A DNA stretch of 59,427 nucleotides from an uncultured Bryobacteraceae bacterium (GTDB lineage: Bacteria > Acidobacteriota > Terriglobia > Bryobacterales > Bryobacteraceae), in the NCBI GenBank assembly GCA_937920635.1, contig CAKZUE010000072.1, positions 1 through 59,427 on the forward strand. The letters run 5' to 3'. The position numbers and the translations under genes were made by a program. The notes under the pieces are model-generated. The model saw only the letters and a list, made by a program, of their open reading frames with translations. It had not been told where the DNA came from and did not search any database. This document shows positions 43,337 through 52,828 of the stretch, one piece after another (position 1 is the stretch's first letter; each line of letters begins with the position of its first letter).

Positions 43337-44809
43337 TCAGGCGCTCCGGATCCAGCCTGCTGCCAGTTCCACCAGGGTCCGCACGGGAAAGCCTGTGGGG
43401 CCCTTCGCCATCCACGGCTTGGCTTCTTCGAGCCAGGCCACGCCGGCGATGTCCAGATGCACCCACGGCTTGCCTTCGACGAACTCTTCCAGGAACTTCG
43501 CCGCCGAGATCGAGCCGCCCCAGCGCCCGCCGATGTTGGCCAGGTCCGCAAACGCGGACTTCAGCAATTCGCTGTATTCGGCGTCCATCGGGAAGGGCCA
43601 GATCCGCTCGCCGGCGGATTTGGCCGCTTCCAGCACGCGCTGTTGCCACGCCTCGTGATTCGAAAACGCGCCCGCGTAGAGATGCCCCAGAGCCACGGCA
43701 ATGGCGCCAGTCAAGGTGGCCGCGTCCACCAGATGGGTGCAGCCCTCGCGCGCCGCGTAGGTCAGGGCGTCGGCGAGAATCAGCCGGCCTTCGGCGTCGG
43801 TGTTCAGCACCTCCACAGTTTTGCCCTGAAATGTTTTGACAATATCGCCCGGCCTCTGGGCCTTCGCCCCGGGCATGTTCTCGACGCACGGCGCGAACGC
43901 GGTCACCTTCACTGGCGGCTTCAGCCGCGCCAGCGCGCGCATCGCGCCCAGCACCGCCGCCGCGCCCGCCATGTCGTACTTCATCTTTTCCATGCCGTCG
44001 CTGGGCTTGATCGAGATGCCGCCCGTGTCGAACGTCACCCCTTTTCCAACCAGCGCCAGATGGTCTTCCGACGACGCCTGCTCCGGCGTGTATCGGAGCA
44101 CGATCATCACCGGCGGCTCGGCCGACCCCTGCGCCACGCCCAGCAGCGTGCGGAAGCCGAGCTGCCGCATCCGCGCCTCGTCCAGGATCTCGCACTCCAG
44201 GCCGGACTCTTCCGCCATCGCCCGTGCGCGCTCCGCCAGCAGACGCGGCGTCAGCACGTTGCCGGGCTCGTTGACCAGGGCGCGCGTCCAGTTCTGCGCT
44301 TCGCCGGTGATGCGGGCGCGCTCCAGCGCCGCCTCCATCTCCGGAGTGATCTCGATGCACGAGATTTCGACCCGCTCCAGCAGTTTGCCGCCGTTCTTTT
44401 TCTCGGTCTTGTACTGGTCCGGCTCGAAGCCGCCCGTGATCAGCCCCTCTGTCAGCGCGCGGAGCATCTCCGGCTGATTCGTCAGGCCATCGAGGCCCAC
44501 CGCTGCCTGCTGGATGGATCGCGCCTGCAACGCCCGCGCCATCACGCCACCTGCCGTGCGCATCTGCGCTGGCGTGAACTTCGCCCTCTCCCCGCAGCCC
44601 ACCAGCAGCAGCCGCTGCGCTTTCATCCCAACCGGGCGGTGCACCACGGCGGTCTCGTTCGCTTTGCCCGTGAATTCGCCGCTCGCGAACATCTCCTTCA
44701 GCACGCCCCCGGCGGTTTGCTCCGCTGGCGGCTCGCCGCTGAAGCACAGCATGGCAAACGCCGGAGTTTCAATCTCGCGGCTGTGGGTGGTGGTGAGTGT
44801 GAATTCCAT
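43337..44809 (-). CDS. pepA: leucyl aminopeptidase (M17)
   Basis: A 490-residue cytosolic di-zinc/manganese aminopeptidase. The metal site shows Lys256 and Asp261 in VGKGVTFDTGGISIKPSDG, Lys268, Asp279 (KYDMAG), and Asp338-Ala-Glu340 in the diagnostic NTDAEGR (336-342). It forms hexamers and recycles peptides. It starts 2 nt after the smpB stop, so peptidase and trans-translation factor share a message. That fits a role in degrading peptides from tagged proteins, but the link is inference. Confidence 0.95.
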   Translation of the reverse strand: MEFTLTTTHSREIETPAFAMLCFSGEPPAEQTAGGVLKEMFASGEFTGKANETAVVHRPVGMKAQRLLLVGCGERAKFTPAQMRTAGGVMARALQARSIQQAAVGLDGLTNQPEMLRALTEGLITGGFEPDQYKTEKKNGGKLLERVEISCIEITPEMEAALERARITGEAQNWTRALVNEPGNVLTPRLLAERARAMAEESGLECEILDEARMRQLGFRTLLGVAQGSAEPPVMIVLRYTPEQASSEDHLALVGKGVTFDTGGISIKPSDGMEKMKYDMAGAAAVLGAMRALARLKPPVKVTAFAPCVENMPGAKAQRPGDIVKTFQGKTVEVLNTDAEGRLILADALTYAAREGCTHLVDAATLTGAIAVALGHLYAGAFSNHEAWQQRVLEAAKSAGERIWPFPMDAEYSELLKSAFADLANIGGRWGGSISAAKFLEEFVEGKPWVHLDIAGVAWLEEAKPWMAKGPTGFPVRTLVELAAGWIRSA

Positions 44810-44811
44810 GA

Positions 44812-45297
44812 TCAGTCTCTGATTCTCTTTGCGTTCTTCAGGCTCATCGCCTTGCGGGCTTCCATGTCGCGCTCCCGCGCCTGCTCGGCTTCGCGCTTGT
44901 CATGGAGCTTCTTGCCTTTGCACACGCCCAGTTCGCACTTCAGGCGGCCATTCTTCAGATACATCCGGAGCGGCACCAGCGTCAGGCCTTTTTCGCGGAT
45001 CTTCGCGTGGAGCTTTTCGATCTCGGCGCGGTGCAGCAGCAGCTTGCGCTTCTTGGTCGGATCGTGGTTCCAGATGTTGCCGTGGGAGTACGGGCTGAAG
45101 TGCGAATTCATCAGCCACGCCTCTCCGCCGATGACGTCGGCGTAGCTGTCGCGCAGTTGCACTTTTCCCTGGCGGGCGCTCTTGATCTCCGTGCCCGTCA
45201 GCACGAGCCCCGCCTCCAGCCGTTCCAGGATGTGGTAATCGTGGAACGCCTTGCGGTTCTCGGCCACCGTCTTGACTGCCGTTTTCTGCTCCGCCAA
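44812..45297 (-). CDS. smpB: SsrA-binding protein SmpB
   Basis: A 161-residue protein required for tmRNA to rescue stalled ribosomes. Landmarks: NRKAFHDYHILERLEAGLVL, TGTEIKSARQGKVQLRDSYA and KKRKLLLHRAEIEKL, plus the basic C-terminal tail GRLKCELGVCKGKKLHDKRE that folds in the ribosomal mRNA channel. The frame is open to 45423, but family length and N-terminus favour TTG 45297, about 9 nt after GGAG. The ATG at 45336 lacks a ribosome site. No tmRNA gene is visible here. It is divergent from the secretin gene. Confidence 0.92.
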   Translation of the reverse strand: MAEQKTAVKTVAENRKAFHDYHILERLEAGLVLTGTEIKSARQGKVQLRDSYADVIGGEAWLMNSHFSPYSHGNIWNHDPTKKRKLLLHRAEIEKLHAKIREKGLTLVPLRMYLKNGRLKCELGVCKGKKLHDKREAEQARERDMEARKAMSLKNAKRIRD

Positions 45298-45421
45298 AGG
45301 AAAATGTCTCCACGCAAGCGCCGCGCCGAGCGTCATTCGAGAGGAGTATGTGTGCGCCGGCGCCAGGAGCTGCTGCTTGAACACAGTGTACCACGCCGGC
45401 CGTGCGGCCAACGATCCTAAC

Positions 45422-47818
45422 ATGAGGAAGATGAATCAGTTAGCAGCCATTCTCGCGGTCCTGCTGATGGCCGTGGCCCTGCCCGCCGGGGCGGGCAACC
45501 GCAAGGGCGACAAGCTTCTGGCCGAGGGCAAGAAGGCGGAAGCCCGCGGCGAATACGACGCCGCGCTCGAATTGTACGAGCGGGCGCTGGCCCTCGATCC
45601 TTCCGACGCCGCTTATCTGCTCCACGTCCGCCGCACGCGCTTTGCCGCCTCCCAGCGCCACGTCGATCTCGGCCAGCAGCTCCGGCGCGAGGGCAAGCTC
45701 GAGGAGGCGCTGGCCGAGTTCCGCAAAGCCTTCACCATCGATCCCGGCTCCACCATCGCCGAGCAGGAGCTGCGCCGCACCAACCAGATGCTCGAGCGCG
45801 AGAAGCAACAGAAGGACAAGCCCGGCGCGCCGCCGGCGGAGGAAGAGCGCGGACTCACCGAGGCGGAGCTCGCCCGGCGCGAAGCCCAGCGCCGCTCCGC
45901 CCGCATGCTCGAGATGCCGCAACTCAAGCCCGCCACCCGCCGCATCTCCGGGCTGAAAATCGTCAACCAGACCTCCCGCGTGATGTACGAAACCATCGGC
46001 AAGCTCGCCGGCATCAACGTGCTCTTCGATCCCGATTTCCAGCAGGACAGCCGGCGCTACACGCTCGACCTGAACAATCTGACGCTGGATGAGGCGCTGA
46101 ACTACGTCAGCCTCGTCACCAAGACCTATTACAAGCCCCTGTCGCGCAATGCGATCTTCGTCACCCAGGACAACGCCACCAAGCGCCGCGACTACGAAGA
46201 GCACATCACGCGCGTCTTCTACCTGCAAAACGTCTACAACAACCAGGAGCTGACGGAGGTCATGACCGCCATGCGCCAGGTCACCGACCTGCGCAAGGTC
46301 TTCCCCGTCAACCACCAGTACGCCATCGCCGTGCGCGGCACCGCCGACCAGCTCGCGCTGGCAGAGAAGGTTCTTCTCGATCTCGACCGGCCCAAGCCGG
46401 AAATCGTGGTGGACGTGTTCGTGATGGAGGCCAACCGCACGCGCACGCGGGATCTTGCGCTCACGCCGCTGTCCGCCGGCAAGCCCGGGCTCGGCTCGCC
46501 GGTCAGCTTCACGGGAGGCACGTCGGGCGCGGTTCGGCTGAACGAGGTGAAAAATCTCGGCGCAGGAGACTGGAGCGTTGTCGTGCCCAGCTTCCTGGTG
46601 CAGGCGCTGTTGAGCGACCGCCAGACGCGCGTGCTCACCTCGCCGCAGGTCCGCGCCGTCGACGGGCAGAAAGCCACTCTGCGGCTCGGCGACCGTTACC
46701 CGTATGCCACCGGATCCTTCGCGCCCGGCGTCGGCGTGGGCGGCACGGGATTTCAACCTTTCGTACAGACCCAGTTCCAGTTCGCCGATGTCGGCGTCAA
46801 CATCGACCTCACGCCGCGCATCCATGGCGAAGACATTTCGCTCCAGGTCGACCTGGAGATCTCCAACATCCGCGAGCGCATCGACGTAGGCGGCCTTTCG
46901 CAGCCCGTCATCGGACAGCGCCGCGTCTCTCATCTGATCCGCGCGCGCGAAGGCGAAGTGACCCTGATCGGCGGCCTGATGCAGGCCAACGTGTCGCGCA
47001 CGCGCTCCGGCGTGCCAGGGCTCATGAACATCCCCGTCCTCGGCAGATTGTTCTCGAGCGAAAATCTCGAGAACGCCAACTCCGACCTGCTCGTGGCGCT
47101 CGTCCCCCGCGTCGTGCGCTCGCCCGACATCTCGGCCGAGAGCCTCAAGGGCGTCGCCAGCGGCGCCGACCAGATCTACCGCGTCAACTTCGCCCCTGAA
47201 GAAGACGAGGCGGAGCAGAAGCCCGTGCCCGCGCGCCAGCCCGGCGAGCCGGTGCGCACGCCGCTTGTGCCCGGAACCGCCGCGCCCGCCAAGCCGCCGG
47301 CGCTGCCCGCCGCGCCGTCTCCGGCGGCGGAGCAGCCCGCCCAGGAGCCGCCGCCCGCCAAGCCGCAGGAGCCGCCTCCCGCAGAGGAGCCCGCGGCCGC
47401 TCCGGGCCCCAGGCTCTTACTCCAGCCCTCCATGCGCGAAGCGCCATTGAATTCCACCTTTACCGTGCGCCTCCAGATCGACAATGTTTCCGAACTGTTC
47501 AGCACCCCGCTGCGCATCCGCTATGACCAGCAGGTGCTGCGCCTGCTCGACGTGCAGCGCGGCCCGTTCCTCAGCGGCGACGGCGCGCAGGTCACCTTCT
47601 CCGATTCGCGTGACGAATCCTCCGGGCTCGTTATCGTCAACATGAACCGCGTGCCCGGCTCGGGCGGCATCACCGGCTCCGGCGTGCTGCTCGAATTGAA
47701 ATTCCAGGCCGCCGGCCGCGGCGACGCCTCCATCAGGCTCGAGGACGTCACCCTGCGCGACGCGCGCCTGGAGCCGATCACCGCCGCCGCGCCCTCCATT
47801 TCCATCCGCGTCCCATGA
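45422..47818 (+). CDS. TPR-secretin-cohesin protein (GspD/PilQ-like)
   Basis: A 798-residue outer-membrane secretin of a type II secretion or type IV pilus-like machine. Order: signal peptide (LAAILAVLLMAVALPAGAG), TPR-like repeats (about 25-115, YDAALELYERALALDPSDAA), a charged linker, an STN/N0-like domain (ISGLKIVNQTSRVMYETIGK), an N1 domain ending ALAEKVLLDLDRPKPEIVVD, and the secretin barrel with VLTSPQVRAVDGQKATLRLG and EVTLIGGLMQANVSRTRSGV. A Pro-rich linker (about 600-660) leads to a cohesin-type beta-sandwich at the C-terminus (STFTVRLQIDNVSELFSTP). Fusion of TPR, secretin and cohesin is unusual outside related bacteria. The two pseudopilin genes follow directly. Confidence 0.88.
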   Translation: MRKMNQLAAILAVLLMAVALPAGAGNRKGDKLLAEGKKAEARGEYDAALELYERALALDPSDAAYLLHVRRTRFAASQRHVDLGQQLRREGKLEEALAEFRKAFTIDPGSTIAEQELRRTNQMLEREKQQKDKPGAPPAEEERGLTEAELARREAQRRSARMLEMPQLKPATRRISGLKIVNQTSRVMYETIGKLAGINVLFDPDFQQDSRRYTLDLNNLTLDEALNYVSLVTKTYYKPLSRNAIFVTQDNATKRRDYEEHITRVFYLQNVYNNQELTEVMTAMRQVTDLRKVFPVNHQYAIAVRGTADQLALAEKVLLDLDRPKPEIVVDVFVMEANRTRTRDLALTPLSAGKPGLGSPVSFTGGTSGAVRLNEVKNLGAGDWSVVVPSFLVQALLSDRQTRVLTSPQVRAVDGQKATLRLGDRYPYATGSFAPGVGVGGTGFQPFVQTQFQFADVGVNIDLTPRIHGEDISLQVDLEISNIRERIDVGGLSQPVIGQRRVSHLIRAREGEVTLIGGLMQANVSRTRSGVPGLMNIPVLGRLFSSENLENANSDLLVALVPRVVRSPDISAESLKGVASGADQIYRVNFAPEEDEAEQKPVPARQPGEPVRTPLVPGTAAPAKPPALPAAPSPAAEQPAQEPPPAKPQEPPPAEEPAAAPGPRLLLQPSMREAPLNSTFTVRLQIDNVSELFSTPLRIRYDQQVLRLLDVQRGPFLSGDGAQVTFSDSRDESSGLVIVNMNRVPGSGGITGSGVLLELKFQAAGRGDASIRLEDVTLRDARLEPITAAAPSISIRVP

Positions 47819-48294
47819 GCCGTCCTCACCGCATCGGCAGGCGCGAATTCGGGCTGACGCTCGTGGAACTGATCGTCGCCTTCACGATCATGATGTTCCT
47901 CACCGCCCTCTCGCTGCCGCTGGCCCGTTACAAGGTGCGGCGCGAACGCGAGCGCGAGCTCCGCCACGCCCTGCGCGAACTCCGCTCCGCCATCGACCGC
48001 TACAAGGACACCTGCGAAAAGGGCGGCATCGAAAAGAAGCTCGGCGCCGAGTGCTACCCCGAGTCGCTCGAGCAGCTCGTTGAAGGCGTCAAGCTGGCCA
48101 ACGATCCCACCGGCAAGAAGATCCGCTTCCTCCGCCGCATCCCCCGCGATCCCTTCACCAATTCCACCGACTGGGGCCTGCGGTCCACGCAGGACGATCC
48201 CCGCTCCACCGCCTGGGGCGGCCAGAACATCTTCGACGTCTACACCAAATCCATGGAGAGGGCGCCCGATGGCACGCCGTATTCCGAGTGGTAA
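47815..48294 (+). CDS. type II secretion/type IV pilus pseudopilin 1
   Basis: A 159-residue pseudopilin. The prepilin peptidase site is REFG/LTLVELIVAFTIMM, with Glu at +5 of the mature chain and the hydrophobic stem. The C-terminal part is GspG-like (IPRDPFTNSTDWGLRSTQDD) and ends in DGTPYSEW. It overlaps the secretin gene by ATGA and the next pseudopilin by 26 nt, so expression is coupled. It should assemble into a short periplasmic pseudopilus. Confidence 0.88.
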   Translation: MSRPHRIGRREFGLTLVELIVAFTIMMFLTALSLPLARYKVRRERERELRHALRELRSAIDRYKDTCEKGGIEKKLGAECYPESLEQLVEGVKLANDPTGKKIRFLRRIPRDPFTNSTDWGLRSTQDDPRSTAWGGQNIFDVYTKSMERAPDGTPYSEW

Positions 48295-48676
48295 GCGCCT
48301 GCTTGGCTTCACCCTGATCGAGCTGATGATCGTCATGGCGGTCATCGCCGTGCTCGTCTCGGTTGCCGTGCCGATGTACCAGAAGTCGGTGATCCGCGCC
48401 CGCGAGACCGTCCTGCGCCAGAACCTGTTCACGCTGCGCACCGTGATCGACGAATACACCTATGACAAAGCCAAGGCGCCGCAGTCGCTCGAAGACCTCG
48501 TGCGTGAAGGCTACCTCCGCCAGATCCCCGTCGATCCCATCACCGGGCAGGCGGACTGGGAGATCATCATGGAAGACGCCGTCACCAGCGTGAATCAGAC
48601 AGAGCCCGGCATTTTCGACGTCCGCTCCCGCTCCACTGCGCGTTCACTGGAAGGCACGCCGTACAACGAGTGGTGA
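48269..48676 (+). CDS. type II secretion/type IV pilus pseudopilin 2
   Basis: A 135-residue pseudopilin with the classical site LLG/FTLIELMIVMAVIAVLVS (Glu at +5). The body is GspG-like, with RQIPVDPITGQADWEI and the ending EGTPYNEW, nearly the same as the ending of pseudopilin 1. The two genes look like a tandem duplication that has diverged. The start ATG 48269 lies inside the end of the first gene; no closer start with a ribosome site exists. Confidence 0.88.
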   Translation: MARRIPSGKRLLGFTLIELMIVMAVIAVLVSVAVPMYQKSVIRARETVLRQNLFTLRTVIDEYTYDKAKAPQSLEDLVREGYLRQIPVDPITGQADWEIIMEDAVTSVNQTEPGIFDVRSRSTARSLEGTPYNEW

Positions 48677-48677
48677 A

Positions 48678-48705
48678 GCCGCGCCCGGCGCGTCATCCGC
48701 GCGGC
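48678..48705 (+). terminator. GC hairpin after pseudopilin operon
   Basis: GCCGCGC (48678-48684) pairs with GCGCGGC (48699-48705), 2 nt after the pseudopilin stop. No T run follows. It may protect the message end or act as a weak terminator. Confidence 0.4.
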
Positions 48706-48840
48706 GGCTTGCCCTGCGCCTCCGTCCCGGTACTGCCAGTCCCCCGGACGGATGCTTCCGGACTCGGATGAGCCTACACTGAGGACCGCAGGAGCGTGAG
48801 CGCTCCGCGCCCGGAGGAAAAGAAAAAAAGGAGGAAATCC

Positions 48841-49980
48841 ATGCACTCACGATGGATTCGGTTATCGGCCTGTCTGCTGGGCCTTCTGTTTCTGGCAGCC
48901 GGCGCCTTGCAGGCGGCGTGCGAAGAAGGAACCCACCGCAGCGGTCAGGCTCGTTACATCATCTGCACTCCCACGGCGGGATCCTGGAACGGCGGGTTGA
49001 TTCTCTATGCCCACGGCTACGTCTCCGTTCCGGAAGGCACAGCGAATCCCAGCGCCTGGAAGGCGCAACTGATGCTGCCCGGCGGCCCGTCCCTGCCAGA
49101 TCTGGTTACGCAGTACGGCTTCGCCTTCGCAGCGTCCAGCTACACGAAAGACGGCCTGGCCGTGCTCCAGGGCGTCGAAGACACGATGGATCTGATCAAC
49201 GTCTTCAAGACCCGCACTGGCGCCACGCCTGCACGGGTCTTCGTGACCGGCGTCTCCGAGGGCGGTCTCATCGCCGCCAAAGCTCTCGAGCAATACGCCG
49301 CGCAACTGAACGGCGGATTGGCCGCCTGCGGCCCCATCGGCGACTTTCCACGGCAGATCAACTACTTCGGCGATGCGCGCGTGCTGTTCGACTACTTCTT
49401 CCCTGGCGTGCTGCCGCCGACAGCCATCGACATCCCCAATGACCTGATTTCAGCATGGCCGCTCAAGGCGGCTGAGATCGCGTCGAAGCTTCAGGCCAAC
49501 CCCCTGAAGACGGCGCAACTGATCTCCACCGGCAACATTCCCATCGGCCTGAACCCCGCCAACGCGGGCGACGCCATTGTCTCCGTTCTCTGGTACAACG
49601 TCTTTGCCACCAACGATGCGAAGGCCACGCTCGGCGGCAACCCGTTCGACAACAATCCCCGCTGGTATTCCGGCTCGCTCAACGACTGGCTGCTGAACTG
49701 GAAAGTGGCGCGCTTCGACGCAGACTTTGCCGCAGTGACCGAGATGGCGAAGTATCAGACCACCGGCAACCTGCGCCGCCCGCTGGTCACGCTGCACACG
49801 TCCTGGGATCCGGTGGTGCCCGCCTGGCAGGAATCCACATACGCAAAGAAGGTGGCCGCGGCGGGCAAGTCGCATCTGCTGGTGCGCTACCCCGTGCCGC
49901 GCTACGGCCACTGCGCGTTCAACGAGGGGGAAGTGCTCGTCGCTTTCCTGACGATGGTGCTGCACCCGTATTCGTTCTGA
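48841..49980 (+). CDS. exported alpha/beta hydrolase
   Basis: A 379-residue secreted hydrolase with signal peptide LSACLLGLLFLAAGALQAAC. The nucleophile elbow is VTGVSEGGLIAAKALEQYA. A likely acid is in TLHTSWDPVVPAWQES, and the His is in PRYGHCAFNEGEVLVAFLT, which gives the Ser-Asp-His triad. Substrates may be esters or peptides. The start is ATG 48841, 6 nt after AGGAGG. It is likely monocistronic, and converges on copA, 4 nt from its end. Confidence 0.85.
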   Translation: MHSRWIRLSACLLGLLFLAAGALQAACEEGTHRSGQARYIICTPTAGSWNGGLILYAHGYVSVPEGTANPSAWKAQLMLPGGPSLPDLVTQYGFAFAASSYTKDGLAVLQGVEDTMDLINVFKTRTGATPARVFVTGVSEGGLIAAKALEQYAAQLNGGLAACGPIGDFPRQINYFGDARVLFDYFFPGVLPPTAIDIPNDLISAWPLKAAEIASKLQANPLKTAQLISTGNIPIGLNPANAGDAIVSVLWYNVFATNDAKATLGGNPFDNNPRWYSGSLNDWLLNWKVARFDADFAAVTEMAKYQTTGNLRRPLVTLHTSWDPVVPAWQESTYAKKVAAAGKSHLLVRYPVPRYGHCAFNEGEVLVAFLTMVLHPYSF

Positions 49981-49984
49981 AGGC

Positions 49985-52114
49985 TCAGGCCTCCGGCAAC
50001 CGCAGCCGCGACAGGCGCAGGCTGTTCGTCACCACAGACACCGAGCTCAGGCTCATCGCGGCAGCGGCAAGGATCGGATTGAGGTGTCCGGCGGCGGCCA
50101 CCGGGATCATGATGACGTTGTAGACGAACGCCCAGAACAGGTTCTGTCGCATCACCCGCACCGCGCTCCGCGCCAGCCGCAGCGCGGTTGGCACAAGCCG
50201 GAGCTGAGCGCGGATCAGCGTGACGTCGCTCGCCGCGGCGGCCACGTCCGCGCCCGCCGCCATGGCGATGCCTGCCGTGGCGGCGGCCAGCGCCGGGGCG
50301 TCATTGATGCCGTCGCCGATCATGGCCACGCGCGCGCCCCCGCGCTTCAGCCTCTCGATGAACTCGAGCTTGCCCTCGGGCAGCACGCCTGCGGCCACCT
50401 CTTCGATGCCCGCCTGCCGCGCCATCGCGCGCGCGGCGGTTTCGGAGTCGCCGGTGAGCAGAGCCACCCGCAGCCCCATGCGGCGCAGCTCGTCCACCGC
50501 TTCCCGGGCGTCCGCGCGCAACGTATCCGCGAGCCGGAACACGCCCGCGAACCGCCCGTCGATGGCCAGCCAGAGCTCGGTCTCGCCGGCGGCGCTCTCC
50601 TCCTGAGGCGGCAGCTCCACACCGCGCTCCTCAAGCAGGTCGCGCCTGCCGATCAGCACACGGCCCCCTTCCACCACGCCCTCGGCGCCGCGCCCGGCAA
50701 GCGCGCGGAACTCGCTCACCTTCGGCAGCGGCTGCGCGGCGTGCCGCACAACGGCGCGGGCCAGCGGATGCTCGCTCGCCTGTTCGACAGCGGCCGCCAG
50801 CAGCAGCGCTTGCGAGGCGTCCACGCCCGCGGCGGCGGCGAACTCGCGGACTTCGGGACGGCCCTCGGTCAGCGTGCCCGTCTTGTCGAACACGGCGGTG
50901 TCGATGCGCGCCAGCCGCTCCAGCGCCTCGCCGTGGCGGAACAGGATGCCCGCCCGCGCGGCGCGCCCCGTCGCCGCGAGCACGGCGGCGGGCACGGCCA
51001 ATCCCATGGCGCAGGGGCAGGCGACGATCAGCACCGCCACGGCGGCGGGAAACGACCCCGTGATCCAATACGACAGCGCGGCGATGGCGATCACGGCAGG
51101 CACGAAGACCGCCGCCACGCGGTCCGCCAGCCGCTGGATGGGCGCCTTGGAAGCCTGCGCATCGCGCAACAGGCGCAGGATGCGCTCCAGTTCCGTCTCT
51201 GCGCCGACGGCGGTGGCGCGGTAGACGAGCCGTCCTTCCACATTCAGCGTGCCGCCGGTGACGCGCGAGCCGGGCCTCTTCTCAACGGGCAGCGGCTCGC
51301 CGGTGAGCATGGATTCGTCCACGCTGGAGGCGCCTTCGATCACCACGCCGTCGGCGGCGATCCGCTCGCCCGGGCGCGCGACCGCCAGATCGCCCGCATG
51401 CAGCGAGCCGGCGGGGATCTCCACTTCCACTCCGTTGCGCAACACGCGCACCGTTTCGGGCTCCAGCCGCGCCAGCGCCGACAGGGCTTCCGATGTCTTG
51501 CGGCGCGCGCGCGCCTCCAGCGCGTTGCCGGTGAGCACGAAGGCGATGATGAAGATCACCGATTCGAAGTACGGCTCGTGCGGAGAAGCGAGCGAATAGA
51601 AAAACGCCGCGCCCGTGCCCAGCGCGATCAGCGTGTTCATGTCCGCCGTGCGGTGGCGCAGCGCGGCCCAGGCTTTCGTGTAGAAACGCCTGCCGGCCCA
51701 TGCCATCACCAGCAGGCTGAGCGCGATGAGCCAGACGCGCGCCGTGGGCGTGTGGTGCCAGGGCATGGTGGCCATGGCGGCGGCGCCGCAGACGAGCGCG
51801 GCAATCGCGCGCGTGCGCAGGCGGCGGTATTCCGCCGCTTCTGCTTCGTCGTGGCGGCGCTGCTCTTCCGCGATCGACCGCGCCGGCGGAGGCAGCTCGG
51901 ATTCGTAGCCGGAATCGTTGACGGCTTCCACCAGCTCGGCAGGCGAGGTGCTGGCGGCGTCGTACACGATGGTGGCGTTGTGCAGCAGCAGGTTCACGCT
52001 CGCCGAGCGCACGCCCGGCACGGCGGAAAGCGCCTTCTGCACGTGCGCCTGGCAGGCGGCGCAGGTCATGCCTCGCACGGGGATCGTAATGCTGGCTTCC
52101 GCGTCCTGCTTCAC
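49985..52114 (-). CDS. copA: copper-exporting P1B-ATPase
   Basis: A 709-residue copper pump. One N-terminal heavy-metal domain carries GMTCAAC (15-21). Eight TMs follow by pattern, with the ion motif Cys-Pro-Cys at 366-368 (ACPCAMGLA). The actuator is TGEP (271-274), the phosphorylation site is DKTGT (410-414) and the nucleotide-binding motif SEHP lies at 447-450. CPC fits Cu(I)/Ag(I) export. The start is GTG 52114 within a GTGA overlap with the copZ stop, so translation is coupled. No copper sensor gene is visible nearby. Confidence 0.95.
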   Translation of the reverse strand: MKQDAEASITIPVRGMTCAACQAHVQKALSAVPGVRSASVNLLLHNATIVYDAASTSPAELVEAVNDSGYESELPPPARSIAEEQRRHDEAEAAEYRRLRTRAIAALVCGAAAMATMPWHHTPTARVWLIALSLLVMAWAGRRFYTKAWAALRHRTADMNTLIALGTGAAFFYSLASPHEPYFESVIFIIAFVLTGNALEARARRKTSEALSALARLEPETVRVLRNGVEVEIPAGSLHAGDLAVARPGERIAADGVVIEGASSVDESMLTGEPLPVEKRPGSRVTGGTLNVEGRLVYRATAVGAETELERILRLLRDAQASKAPIQRLADRVAAVFVPAVIAIAALSYWITGSFPAAVAVLIVACPCAMGLAVPAAVLAATGRAARAGILFRHGEALERLARIDTAVFDKTGTLTEGRPEVREFAAAAGVDASQALLLAAAVEQASEHPLARAVVRHAAQPLPKVSEFRALAGRGAEGVVEGGRVLIGRRDLLEERGVELPPQEESAAGETELWLAIDGRFAGVFRLADTLRADAREAVDELRRMGLRVALLTGDSETAARAMARQAGIEEVAAGVLPEGKLEFIERLKRGGARVAMIGDGINDAPALAAATAGIAMAAGADVAAAASDVTLIRAQLRLVPTALRLARSAVRVMRQNLFWAFVYNVIMIPVAAAGHLNPILAAAAMSLSSVSVVTNSLRLSRLRLPEA

Positions 52115-52326
52115 TCCGACGTTCCGGTTACCTGGAATCCGATCCGCTCGATGGCGGCGGCGATGTCCTCCCCGGAGATGCGCTGGTCGTCGTAAGCAAG
52201 TTCGGCGGCGCCCACCTCGGCGTGGCGCAGCTCGACGCCCTCCAGCTTTCGCAGCGTGTTCGACAGCCGCGTGACGCAGCCGCCACAGTGCATCCCGTCA
52301 ATGTTCAGCCTGAGTAGCTTGCTCAT
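52111..52326 (-). CDS. CopZ-like heavy-metal-associated domain protein
   Basis: A 71-residue protein that is a single HMA fold: [20 protein letters not shown] gives the Cys-x-x-Cys copper site. It would carry Cu(I) to CopA, encoded downstream with a 4-nt overlap. The start is ATG 52326; ten residues further upstream is an ATG without better support. The ribosome site is weak. Confidence 0.85.
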   Translation of the reverse strand: MSKLLRLNIDGMHCGGCVTRLSNTLRKLEGVELRHAEVGAAELAYDDQRISGEDIAAAIERIGFQVTGTSE

Positions 52327-52828
52327 GCCCGAAAAGCGGCCCCCTGCCGCCACCATAACAGATGAGCGTGCTCTGCCGGAGGCGACCGCGGGCGGAATCC
52401 ACGCGGGGCTGCCAGCATCTATACTGGTAGTGGCAGGGCCGCCTCTCCTGTTTAGGACAGAGGCTGACCAGCCCGACGCCGCCGGCTTCCGGATCCCGCG
52501 AGATTCGCCGATCCCTTCCGCCGGAGGCGGGGAAAGATGACCCGCTTCGCGGCCCGTGCCGGCGCCGCCCTGTGGAGCCCGTCAGGCCGTGCGCTGCGGA
52601 AACAGCGCGCCGCCGGAGGCGGGGATCGCACAGCGCGGACAGCCGGAGCAGAGCCGTCCGGAGCAGGCGGCGCGCCCGCAAGCGCGCGCCGCAGGAAGAG
52701 GAAGCGGCAGGGGGATGCCCGATGACGAAGCCCGCGCCCCGATGCGCCGGCAGATCCCGCCAGGCACAACAGCCCGGCCGGGCGGCAACCCTCCGCCAGA
52801 ACATTTTGTTAGGATTTTGTACACCCCC
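52327..52828. other. intergenic region with 15-bp direct repeat
   Basis: About 500 bp between the divergent copZ and NYN genes. CGCCGGAGGCGGGGA occurs twice, at 52519-52533 and 52611-52625, 92 nt apart. A TATACT hexamer near 52422 has no matching -35. No Cu-sensor operator (CueR/CsoR type) was recognised. A possible 62-codon Arg-rich frame at 52537-52725 has a GGGGAAAG before its ATG but no protein-like composition. Confidence 0.45.

Noticed and set aside
50084-52195. 703-codon open frame on the plus strand opposite copA
   Set aside because: Composition is His/Arg/Gln/Gly-rich without domains; antisense of a well-conserved P-type ATPase.
52537-52725. 62-codon Arg-rich frame with GGGGAAAG before its ATG
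   Set aside because: Low-complexity composition, no homology recognised, lies in a repeat-bearing intergenic region.
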